Positions 21,399 through 29,700 of a stretch of 30,587 bases of DNA are shown in pieces. How positions within the stretch are numbered: position 1 is the stretch's first letter; every line of letters begins with the position of its first letter. The DNA comes from a virus: the IMG/VR virus record IMGVR_UViG_3300021091_000280, positions 1 through 30,587 of that record, one strand, 5' to 3'. Under the pieces are notes generated by a model that was not told the origin of the DNA, ran no database searches, and saw only the letters and a program-made list of their open reading frames with translations. The translations under genes were made by a program, and so were the position numbers.

Positions 21399-22490
21399 TT
21401 AAATTCCAGCTAAACGACGTATATCTACGATATTACTGTCTTCTTTGCTGCTACTTACGCTGTTGGTTTGTTTATTGCCTGTAACTTCTTTTGCCTCAAC
21501 TAATGCCTGTTTTTTTCTTTGCGGAGCATCTCCAGCTATAACCGCCGGTAGATATTTTTCAAAACTACTGCGCAATTTAACTGTGTTTGTACTTTCCAAT
21601 AATTCTTTCATAATTGCTTTTTGATTTGAAGCAAGTGGAGCAATTAATTCATTAATTACGATTTGACGTTCTTGACTTTCCTTAAGAAGCTTATTTTCTC
21701 TTTCTTTGCTCTCTGTAATTACCCTTGCTTCTGCTACAGCGTTTTTGGCAGCTGCAAGTTCTAATTCTTTAGTGTCTATGACCTTCAGCAAACGAGATGT
21801 TTCTGATTTTTCATTTAAATAGCTAGTTTGATATTCATTTGCAAATGCTTCAAACAATTTGCGTCCGAAATCATTACGACGAGCACTTTCGATATCTTCT
21901 TTCAGTTGTCCAATTTCCTTAGAAAGTGTTTTTTCAACTGTAGTTTCTACTAATTGTGCAGCACGTTTAACAAATTGTTCTTTCATTTGTAAAAATGCTT
22001 CACGTCCTTCTCTAACTAAACGAACTTTAGTTTTTGTTAAATCCTGTTTGTCTAAATGAAATTCTGCGATTTCTTGAGCTAGAGCTTCTACTACAAACTT
22101 TTCTAGAGTTCTAAATTTGTTTGCCATTTGTATTTGATCTTCATGAAGTTCTTTTACTTCCACTGCTAGCTGTCTAGTAATAAATTCTTTCATTAAATGT
22201 CCGACTTTTTTACCTTCAACAACTACTTTAGCCTTAGCTTTTACAAGTTCATTCCGATCTTCTATAAATTGCTTTATTTCGTTTCTCAGTTGATCACCAA
22301 GCATACGATCAATCGCTTCGACCATAACAGACTTGTCATGTTCATAGCGTTGTGCAAATTCTTCACGTAGTTCTTGAGTAACTTGAGTTCTGGCTTCGTT
22401 TACACGAGCCTCCCAAGCTTTCTCAATATCAGCTTTTACCTCTTCTGAAATCACATTATTTTCAAATAAATTTTTTAATGCGTCCAACAT
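21399..22490 (-). CDS. 22: Prohead core scaffolding protein, gp22 family
   Basis: A 363-residue scaffold. It is almost wholly helical and highly charged (MLDALKNLFENNVISEEVKA, then long Glu/Lys/Arg/Gln runs), as expected for the coiled-coil core around which gp23 assembles; in T4 it is later degraded by gp21. Segments of heptad-like hydrophobics run to about residue 270, then a looser part (VTGNKQTNSVSSSKEDSN) and a C-terminal DIRRLAGI that may be the capsid-contact end. T4 gp22 is 269 residues, so this one is longer. It lies between gp21 (14-base gap) and gp23 (25-base gap), the fixed order of the family; GGAG precedes the ATG. Confidence 0.93.
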   Translation of the reverse strand: MLDALKNLFENNVISEEVKADIEKAWEARVNEARTQVTQELREEFAQRYEHDKSVMVEAIDRMLGDQLRNEIKQFIEDRNELVKAKAKVVVEGKKVGHLMKEFITRQLAVEVKELHEDQIQMANKFRTLEKFVVEALAQEIAEFHLDKQDLTKTKVRLVREGREAFLQMKEQFVKRAAQLVETTVEKTLSKEIGQLKEDIESARRNDFGRKLFEAFANEYQTSYLNEKSETSRLLKVIDTKELELAAAKNAVAEARVITESKERENKLLKESQERQIVINELIAPLASNQKAIMKELLESTNTVKLRSSFEKYLPAVIAGDAPQRKKQALVEAKEVTGNKQTNSVSSSKEDSNIVDIRRLAGI

Positions 22491-22504
22491 GTGATTCTCC
22501 TATT

Positions 22505-23131
22505 TTATCGGAGCTTGTCTATTATTTTTAATAGACTCTCTTTGAGATATTTTTGTGCCTTAGGATCGCCCTTGACTTCCTGCGCTATACGTAGGCTACG
22601 ATATCCCATGCGTGTATTCATAAGATGTTCGTAAATAGGTGTAGGATACGCTCCTGGAGCACTTGGTTGAGCTACCACATCAATTGTGATAATCTCGAAA
22701 TCTGAAACTTCACCGGAACCATCCTCTCGGACGTTTCCGGATCCGCGACTACTTACTCCTAATTTCACACCACTTTCTAACATAGTTTTCACTAGGTTGC
22801 CCATTGGTGTTGGTAGGATTTTTAATTTTCCATAACCGTCTGCGCCTTCCATCCACATTTTTGTGACCATATGGCACACACGGTCAAGGTTAATTCTTAG
22901 GTCATCTGGATGATCTACTTCGCCGAGAACTGAATATCCACCTTCAATTTGATCGTTCAGGGTTTTGACAGCCCTGGCGATTTCTTTCGCAGGATAAACA
23001 CGCTGATTCTGATTCCTTTTATCGCCTTGAATGAAAATTCCTGTCATATGAAGGGATTTGTCATTGTCCGCGTCGGATTCAACGACCATTTTTGCTTGGT
23101 CGAAACTCAGATTTTCACGAAGATAATTCAT
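22505..23131 (-). CDS. 21: Prohead core protease, gp21 family
   Basis: A 208-residue serine protease that matures the prohead by cutting after (I/L)-x-E. Core motifs are visible: NQNQRVYPAKEI near 42, GEVDHPDDLRINLDRVCHMV with His74, GVKLGVSSRGSGNV with Ser127/Ser128, and DFEIITIDVVAQPSAPGAYP with Asp151. His74 and one of the two serines are the likely catalytic pair of the herpesvirus-protease-like fold. The C-terminal 35 residues are basic and helical (KYLKESLLKIIDKLR). Length agrees with T4 gp21 (212). It sits 8 bases after the gp67-type core gene, as in T4 where core genes precede the protease. Confidence 0.95.
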   Translation of the reverse strand: MNYLRENLSFDQAKMVVESDADNDKSLHMTGIFIQGDKRNQNQRVYPAKEIARAVKTLNDQIEGGYSVLGEVDHPDDLRINLDRVCHMVTKMWMEGADGYGKLKILPTPMGNLVKTMLESGVKLGVSSRGSGNVREDGSGEVSDFEIITIDVVAQPSAPGAYPTPIYEHLMNTRMGYRSLRIAQEVKGDPKAQKYLKESLLKIIDKLR

Positions 23132-23139
23132 TTACAACC

Positions 23140-24066
23140 TTATTTGGCCCTTTTTGGAGCACCGTTTAGTAGACTATCGGCACTTCTGTCAGGCTGCTCT
23201 TTTCCTAAGCCACTTGGATATGTTGGCTCTTTATGTTTAAATGCTGTCTTCCCAGCATTTCCACCTGGAACATTAATGTTTCCCATATTATCCTCTTTTG
23301 GATTTCCTTTGAAAACACCATTGCCTTTTAGGTGTCCTTTGTTAGCTTCTACTGGTGCGCTTTCTACACCTCCTTTAAGATTAGCTACAGTGCCACCCAT
23401 GTTGTTTTTCCCTGCTACAACACTTTTAGTGTTCACACCGTTATCTCCCATTTTTCCATAAGAAGTGTAGTCTTTACCGCCAACTTTTTCAACGTATTCA
23501 CGCATAAAGTTGTCTGTTTCGAAACTCATTTTATCTTTATTGTCATCCATGTCCATGTCATCATTATCCATGTCCATGTCGTCATTACCCATGTCCATGT
23601 CGTCTTTTCCTGACATCATATTTTCAAATTCTTGTTTTAATTCATCAAGTGCATCTTCAAGGTCAACTACACGATCTTCTAGGTCACCTTCGCTGTCCAT
23701 GTCCATATCATCTTCATCACTAGACATATCATCAGCTTCAAGGTCATCAATCATGTCATCACTGGCATCGCCGCCTACATCGCCGCCTACATCGTCGTCA
23801 TCTCCGCTGCCTTCTTCAAAGCCAAAACTCTCGTCCATGTCCTCTTCGTCATCTTCGGTGTCTTCATCGACTTTTTCATCGTCATCATCACACTTTGACT
23901 CGTCTTGTTGCTCGTCATCTTCTTCATTAAAATCTTCTGCTAAAATTTGTTCATAAATTTCACGCGATTTAGCTACTACTATTTGGTGAAAAAGATCTTT
24001 GGCTTTGTCACTTTCATCATTAATAAGATGTTCGAGCATCTGCTCGAATTTGTTTCGATCAGTCAT
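23140..24066 (-). CDS. 67: Prohead core protein, gp67-type, with long acidic extension
   Basis: A 308-residue internal core protein. Residues 1-45 (FEQMLEHLINDESDKAKDLF, QIVVAKSREIYEQILAEDF) match the pattern of the short helical head of T4 gp67 (80 residues, ending in an Asp/Glu run). Here the acidic region goes on to about residue 190, with a helical stretch (LEDRVVDLEDALDELKQEFE) inside it and a threefold DDMDM repeat, and a Gly/Asn/Lys-rich basic tail follows to residue 308 (PKRAK at the end). AGGAG lies 8 bases before the ATG. It is therefore nearly four times the T4 length. The order portal-core-protease-scaffold-capsid supports the call; gp67 in T4 is needed for core assembly and is cleaved to internal peptides. 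Confidence 0.85.
   Translation of the reverse strand: MTDRNKFEQMLEHLINDESDKAKDLFHQIVVAKSREIYEQILAEDFNEEDDEQQDESKCDDDDEKVDEDTEDDEEDMDESFGFEEGSGDDDDVGGDVGGDASDDMIDDLEADDMSSDEDDMDMDSEGDLEDRVVDLEDALDELKQEFENMMSGKDDMDMGNDDMDMDNDDMDMDDNKDKMSFETDNFMREYVEKVGGKDYTSYGKMGDNGVNTKSVVAGKNNMGGTVANLKGGVESAPVEANKGHLKGNGVFKGNPKEDNMGNINVPGGNAGKTAFKHKEPTYPSGLGKEQPDRSADSLLNGAPKRAK
23548..23610 (-). repeat. Three tandem 21-bp repeats within the core protein gene
   Basis: Three in-frame 21-base units of the type CATGTCCATGTCGTCATTACC on the plus strand encode a seven-residue DMDM-rich repeat (DDMDMGN, DDMDMDN, DDMDMDD). Copies differ at a few bases only. Such a tract can gain or lose units by slipped replication without breaking the reading frame. 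Confidence 0.9.
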
Positions 24067-24101
24067 GTTTGGTCTCCTAAAGGTTGCAAGGCTGTCATTA
24101 A

Positions 24102-24109
24102 TATTTACA
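24102..24109 (-). promoter_or_regulatory. Candidate late promoter before the gp67-type gene
   Basis: The minus strand reads TGTAAATA, one mismatch from TATAAATA, 36 bases before the ATG of the core protein gene, in a 78-base gap. A weak hairpin precedes it, as at the gp23 terminator. Support is positional; an AT-rich chance match is possible. Confidence 0.35.
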
Positions 24110-24122
24110 TAAAATTTAAATA

Positions 24123-24139
24123 AACCGTTAGTAATGGTT
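24123..24139 (-). terminator. Weak hairpin after the MptE-like gene
   Basis: On the minus strand AACC-A-TT, loop ACT, AA-C-GGTT form a 7-step stem with one A/C mismatch, followed by TATTT. It lies 6 bases after the stop of the 195-residue gene. It could be a leaky terminator, but the stem is short. Confidence 0.3.
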
Positions 24140-24144
24140 GATTT

Positions 24145-24732
24145 TTAACGTATTTGATGCCAAGATTTTATTAAATTATGTAAAATAGAATATGTAATAT
24201 GTTTGAAATTTTTATAATTCCATTCTGGATCAAAAAAATTTTCTTCCACTACTCTGTAATAGTTTATACTAGGATTATTTTTAATTACTTGATCGGTTTG
24301 TCTTCTCCAATTTCCAAAATAGGTTGCCACTTCATCTGATTTTTTATAATTTGGTGTATCTGCATAAACATTATTAACTAATCCAGTTTTCGTTCCTGTA
24401 TAGTCAAATCCAAAAATGTAAATTTCTGTAGCGCCATGTTGTGTAGCTAGATTTAGTGCAGTAGGTCCACTACTCCATCCAAGACTAGGTTGAAAGTAAT
24501 TAAAATTTTTAAATTTTTTATATTTGCTATTAACATTTGTCCAAACTTGATGTGTCAGCTGGTAATTTTTATTTTCTATTTCGAAAACCATTTTAGGATC
24601 AACTGCTATCAAATAGTCTGGGTCGAACTCTCTATATATTGCATTACATCCGTAAATATAACCAAATGGTTTTAAATCTATAGGTTGTATATTAAGTCTG
24701 CTACGACCATTTCCTAGCACAAATCTGCGCAT
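24145..24732 (-). CDS. MptE-like / GT42-like sugar-nucleotide fold protein, function unknown
   Basis: A 195-residue soluble protein. A Rossmann-like opening RRFVLGNGRSRLN holds G-N-G-x-S (residues 7-11), followed by YIYGCNAIYREFDPDYLIAV then DP at 45-46, and LGWSSGPTALNLATQHGATE leading to IYIFGFDYTG at 104-113. This succession (GNGxS; CNxxY; PDYxxxxDP; SSG...A...LG/HGxxEIYxxGxD) is shared by the DUF115/MptE-like family and by bacterial GT42 sialyltransferases such as Cst-II. Family membership is inferred from motif order only. A His at 178 (FKHITY) could stand for the GT42 catalytic base, but this is speculative. AGAGGAT precedes the ATG. It is an unexpected gene inside the capsid assembly operon and may be a transferred accessory gene that modifies sugars. 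Confidence 0.7.
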   Translation of the reverse strand: MRRFVLGNGRSRLNIQPIDLKPFGYIYGCNAIYREFDPDYLIAVDPKMVFEIENKNYQLTHQVWTNVNSKYKKFKNFNYFQPSLGWSSGPTALNLATQHGATEIYIFGFDYTGTKTGLVNNVYADTPNYKKSDEVATYFGNWRRQTDQVIKNNPSINYYRVVEENFFDPEWNYKNFKHITYSILHNLIKSWHQIR

Positions 24733-24753
24733 ATTTAATCCTCTTGTAATTAA

Positions 24754-24993
24754 TTATGCTGTTGGCGCAGGCGGAGGTTTGTACATTGATTCTATAAATT
24801 CTAATTCTTTTTCTTGTTCAAGAATGTATCGTTCGCTTGATTTACGCAGTTCATTTATCTGCCTTAGAGTTAGTCTAGTCTTCCTAGTATCACTGCGTTT
24901 CATTACACTATTGTCCTTCATAGGTGTGTACCCAAGGTCGTAGGACAATGCAGTAGATTCATTATTCCTATAAAATAATTCTCTAAGTATCAT
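24754..24993 (-). CDS. Small charged protein after the portal gene, unknown
   Basis: A 79-residue protein: a variable first third (MILRELFYRNNESTALSYDL), then a conserved-looking helical part (TRKTRLTLRQINELRKSSER, followed by YILEQEKELEFIESMY) and a Pro-rich end (KPPPAPTA). It holds the position of T4 gp67/gp68 directly after gene 20, but it is not acidic in the gp67 manner, and the gp67-type protein lies further downstream. It starts 8 bases after the portal stop with no clear ribosome binding site outside the portal coding sequence, so translation may depend on coupling. A head-assembly or core role is possible but unproven. Confidence 0.8.
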   Translation of the reverse strand: MILRELFYRNNESTALSYDLGYTPMKDNSVMKRSDTRKTRLTLRQINELRKSSERYILEQEKELEFIESMYKPPPAPTA

Positions 24994-25001
24994 AAAAATA
25001 T

Positions 25002-26726
25002 TTATGCTGTAGGTGGACTAATTGGAGCCTGAACAGTGGCCGCAGCAGGAGCAGCAGCAGCTGGATCGGTGGGCAAAGATCCTATTTCTGGAGGTGCTTC
25101 TTCATCAGCAAGATCAGTCATATCACTTTCTATTCCTGCCTGGCTTATACCAGCAGTTCTTAATTCTTCATTAGCGCTAGACGATATCTTAGATAATTTT
25201 CCGTTTTCTTCTGCCCACATTATTTGATTTTCAGCCATTTCTTCATCACTTAATCCTAAAAATCTTTTAAGGGCAAATCGTTTACTGATAAAAGGTACTT
25301 GCTGTAGAGTATTGAAAGTGTTTATACGTTGTCCGTCCATTTCACTTTGACGATAGGCAGCAAAATTTAAGGGAGGATTTAATTTTATGTCAAATAGTCC
25401 TGTATCTATATTAACTCCTTTATCATATAGATAAAGTTTAAATTCTTCATCAAAAATATCTTCCATTAAGCTTTGTAATCTTTCACAATATTTGTTGAAT
25501 CTCAGCTCTTGGATATAAGCAGTACCTACACGACCATCGTTATAACTAGCTTGACTATCATCTGCACCTGTGGGAAGATAACTGCTAGGAATTCGTAATC
25601 CTCTAAATAATTTATTAGTAAAATATTTTAAATCATCAATTTCGCCTAAATTGGTACCACCCGGTAAGGTATCAACTTTGCTTCCTCTACCTTCTGCTGT
25701 CTGAGGGAAAAAATAGTCTTCGTTAATACTAAGTGGATTGTAAGCACTATCAATAACATTTACTCCTCCACCCGTAGCACTAGGAATACGTCTTTGATGA
25801 ATTTCGTTCTTAACTCTTTCAACGAAACTCATTGCTAAATGTCCTGGCATGTTTCCTACATCAATATAAAATACTCTACGCTCAGGAGCTCTTTGAACTC
25901 TATAAATGATAATAGCATCTTCTAACAGTTCTTTCTGTTTATATACTTTGAATATTTGTTCTAACAAACTATTCCCAAATGGATAATTATTGTCCAATCC
26001 TTCACTTAAACTAAAATGAACTACATGTTTAGCTTCTATAGCTACCTCATTTAGATTATTTTGGAACCTTGAACCTGAAGATGAAGGATAAGAACTTCCT
26101 TGCCCTCTAGCAGCAGCTCCTCCTGCCACATAGGATGTTCCCCTATTATTTGTATTAGTTGTGTTAGGAGAAATTGTTGTTACTACCAGATCTACGAAAT
26201 TAGGATTTAAATCACGTATAACATACTGTTCAGGTTTCTTACCTTCACTTTCATTTACTATGACTTTAACAATTTTTCCTGGATCTACATGAAACCATTG
26301 TTTTGTTTCTGGGTCTCGAATAAAAAATCCATCTCCGTATTTAAAAAGATTACGCACTATTCTAAAAACTCTAGTGTCAAATTTATTTAATTTACACCAT
26401 TGTTGTAGATATTCTTTTAAGATTTTTGTTTCGCTTGTAGTTGCTCGTGTTTTAAAATGTAATTGAAATGGTGTCTTAGAATTATCGTTTGGTTGTGTGC
26501 AAAATTCTGCTAGTATGTCTAGGGCTGCATTAACTTCGCTATCCATATCCATAGTATCATATTGCAGATATCTATCTATTCTATTTGGAGCTCCAGTGTA
26601 AACTTCAGGTAGATAACTGCTGTAATTAGACCGTGCAGGTCCTGGTTTAGAAGAATTTCCCATCGGACTATAATTAGTTGGCGAATTGCCAAGAACGACA
26701 GGAGTAAAATATTTCTTCCAACTCAT
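25002..26726 (-). CDS. 20: Portal vertex protein, gp20 family
   Basis: A 574-residue portal that forms the dodecameric ring at the DNA-entry vertex, nucleates prohead assembly, and later docks terminase and neck. Family hallmarks are YDTMDMDSEVNAALDILAEF near residue 55-75, GDGFFIRDPETKQWFHVDPG, YRVQRAPERRVFYIDVGNMP near 276-295, the segment DDSQASYNDGRVGTAYIQEL and RFNKYCERLQSLMEDIFDEE near 400-424, and LNPPLNFAAYRQSEMDGQRI. The C-terminus (about 540-574) is a flexible Ala/Pro tail. T4 gp20 is 524 residues. The ATG starts one base after the stop of the large coiled-coil gene, so both are probably translated together. Confidence 0.96.
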   Translation of the reverse strand: MSWKKYFTPVVLGNSPTNYSPMGNSSKPGPARSNYSSYLPEVYTGAPNRIDRYLQYDTMDMDSEVNAALDILAEFCTQPNDNSKTPFQLHFKTRATTSETKILKEYLQQWCKLNKFDTRVFRIVRNLFKYGDGFFIRDPETKQWFHVDPGKIVKVIVNESEGKKPEQYVIRDLNPNFVDLVVTTISPNTTNTNNRGTSYVAGGAAARGQGSSYPSSSGSRFQNNLNEVAIEAKHVVHFSLSEGLDNNYPFGNSLLEQIFKVYKQKELLEDAIIIYRVQRAPERRVFYIDVGNMPGHLAMSFVERVKNEIHQRRIPSATGGGVNVIDSAYNPLSINEDYFFPQTAEGRGSKVDTLPGGTNLGEIDDLKYFTNKLFRGLRIPSSYLPTGADDSQASYNDGRVGTAYIQELRFNKYCERLQSLMEDIFDEEFKLYLYDKGVNIDTGLFDIKLNPPLNFAAYRQSEMDGQRINTFNTLQQVPFISKRFALKRFLGLSDEEMAENQIMWAEENGKLSKISSSANEELRTAGISQAGIESDMTDLADEEAPPEIGSLPTDPAAAAPAAATVQAPISPPTA

Positions 26727-26727
26727 G

Positions 26728-29700
26728 TTATGTACCTATAAAATTGTTTCTGTTATTAGCTTTTGTAGCTCTAATTTGATCAATGAATAATTTTTCATTC
26801 TGTCCAATTAATTCTTGTATAGACTTATTTAATACAGTTAATCCTTTTACAACATCATTTAAGGAAGCATCTTTTGTATCTGTAGTTTCCGTTCCCTTGG
26901 TCTCTGATTTTGCACTGTCTGATTGTTTTGCTGCCTCATTTTGTCTTTGTAATCGAGCTGTTTCAGCATCACTTTGATTTTCATCATTTTTCTTTGCTAC
27001 TGCGGCTGTCTGGGTTTTTAAATCTGCTCCGAATTGTTTCATTCCAGGCAGCTTAATTGAATTTAAATTAATATTTCCTTTATCATCAAAAAAAGGATTA
27101 GTAGTTTGAACCTGTTCATTAATTCTAGATTTCGTATCTTTAGGCAAATCTGTATAATATTTTTCTCCTGTTTCAGGATTTATTTTCACTCCTTTACTTA
27201 CAGTGCCATCTTCTGCCCGCACATCCATACCTGATGTATTTTTTTCTATATTTTTTTGTAGTTCTATAGCTTCTGCTAAACCACTAAATTCGTCTACCGG
27301 CAATGCTTTTTTGATATCTTCTGCTATAAAATCTAAACCAGCTATACTAGCATCTCCTGGTCCAGCACTGTAATTGGCATCATCTATCATACTGCTAAAA
27401 TTTTCATTTATGTCTTCAGCCATTTCGTTAGCTTCCAACATAAGATTATCCCTTGTCTGTTTTAATAAGTCTTCGACCTGTATAGGAGTAAAGTCTATAC
27501 CAGACATAGCATTTTTTACATCTAATTGTATATGTTCAACTTCTGAAATTAAAGCATCTTTAGTGCTAGTAACAAAATTAAGTATCTTGTTAAATATATC
27601 TTTTGTTTGAGTCGTTAGATCAGTATTGCTAGTTAGATTTTGTTTAGCGGCTTCTTTACTCAATACCTGCCCAGTAAGAAATATTTCTTTCAACATTTGT
27701 CCTTGACCGCGTAACTGAACTTCGTTTGTTTGTTTAAAAAAAACATCTGTTACTTTTGCTTCTGCTTCTGCCTGTTTTTTATAATTTTCTATATTGGCAG
27801 TACTGATAGAAACTTCACGATCAGCTTCTTGTTTTAGGAGTTGCTGATGTCTTAATTCATTTTGTTCACGTTTAGATAATGTTTGACTAGCAGCTTTTTC
27901 TTCTAGTTCTATAACTATTTTAGCAGCTTCATCTCTTGACTTAATCCAATGTTTATTATAGTCTTGTTCAGCTTTTAATTCTAAGTTATATGATTTACTA
28001 TCTTTAGACAATTTATTTGGATCTAAGAAACTCTGCAATTTGCCCTGCATGTCTATAAAGAAATCATCAACAGTTGATCCTTTAGGTAGCATTTTTTCTA
28101 TTTGATCGTCTGACATCCCAGAAACTGATTTTCCTATTACTGCTTTGAGTTCATCTGCCTTTATTTTAGCTTCTTTAATCTCATCTCCAGTACTAGTTTT
28201 TAAAACTTGTTGTAATACAGCCTTATTATCTCTAGTAATTTTTAATTCTTGTTCTACATAGGCCTTAGTTTCATTTAACTTTTGTTTTCTAACTTCTGCT
28301 TCAGCTTTAATAGCATCTTTCTGACGGTTTAAAATAGCTTCCTGTTCTTCAACGGCACTTTTTAATGCTTTAAATTGTTCATTATTATTAAGAGCATTTT
28401 GTTTGTCCTGAAATGTAGCACCAGCACCTAAATCTTCTCTAATTTTACCCTTTATGTCTTTTACCTTTTCACCATAATCATCCTTTAATTTTTTTAATTG
28501 AGCATTAATTTCCCTAACATCTGTTATATTTTCTTTCGGATTTGTTACTGTTTGCCCACCGGTAACTTTTTCAATAGAACTTACAGAAACATTAATGTCT
28601 TTACTGATTTTAGACATGTCAATCTTATTAGGCTCATTAGTTTTCATTCCGGAAATTTGATTCTTAAATTGATCTATAGCTTTAGCTGCTCCTTTGTCAG
28701 CCATACCTTTGGCAATGTTAGCCATTTCTTCAGGTTTCACAACACCTTCCATACCGTGAAGTTCTACTAATGTGCCTTGTCCCCAATTTTCAAAAAGTTT
28801 TCCTGTCATTTCAAGGCTTCCTCCTTGACGCTTTTCAACGTTTTGTGCTGCTGACTTAGCAAGAGGTTCTATGATATACTTATGGATTAATTTCAGCGGC
28901 TCTTCTAAAGTTTCCTTGGCTTTTACTGCTCCTTCTTTGATAGCCGGAGGTATTGCTTCTACTTCTGTACTAAGGTTTTTCATCAACCCTTGGAATCCAC
29001 CTTGAGTGACTCTTCCAAAAAAATCTCCAGCTTTTTCAATATATTCAGCACCTTTTTTAGTTCCTTGCTCAATTACGTTGGCTCCAGCATGCAGCCCTTT
29101 TAATACATCTCCACCAAGGCCTGTAACTTCTCCTAATGGTTTTCCTTCTCGTGCTGCCTGTGTCGTGTCAGCTATGGCGGCTCTTACATTCTTATTAGTG
29201 CCTCCAAAATTAGAACCTGCCTCAGATAACATTGTATTAAATTTTAAAAAAGGTCCATCTAGATTTCTTAAAGGCTGTAATAATGATTCATTTAAAGCAG
29301 CACTGACATCTTTAGCTCTTGCTTCAAATAAAATCATTGATTTGTTAAGTTCGTTTACACTTTTACCAGCATCATTTCTGCCTGCGGCTTCTTGTAACGC
29401 CTTTTCTATTTGTTTTTTTTGTGCTTCCTCATAGGAAACAGTTCTACCTAATCGTTTTTCTTCTTCTGCTTTAATTGCTTCTAGCCCTCTGATATAACTC
29501 ATATTAGCGGACTGAACTTCACTCATAGTTTTAGTTGCTACTCCACCAGCCTCACCTAAGGTCATCAACTGTAATTTACCTTTATTATTCATATCAGCTG
29601 TGGCAGCAGCTCTTGCTTCTCTTCCTGCTGCCGTTGCTTCTTGTTCACGCTTTAAACTATCTATAGAAGCATCTGCTGAAATTAGCGCTTGTTTTCGTGT

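Noticed and set aside
22949-23461. Plus-strand open frame of 170 codons across the gp21/gp67 junction
   Set aside because: It is antisense to two well supported genes, has odd composition and no plausible binding site.
23548-23610. CRISPR-like array
   Set aside because: Units are contiguous without spacers and keep the reading frame of the core protein.
23510-23956. Plus-strand open frame of 148 codons, almost all Ser
   Set aside because: It is the mirror of the Asp/Glu codons (GAT/GAC/GAA) of the core protein gene; Ser-only content with no initiation context marks it as a shadow.
24754-24993. Calling the 79-residue protein gp67 by its place and size
   Set aside because: It lacks the acidic C-terminal run of gp67, whereas the 308-residue protein two genes on has both the helical head and the acidic tract.
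24999-25006. CATAAATA late-box-like site before the 79-residue gene
   Set aside because: It is so near the ATG (6 bases) that the transcript would start inside the gene.
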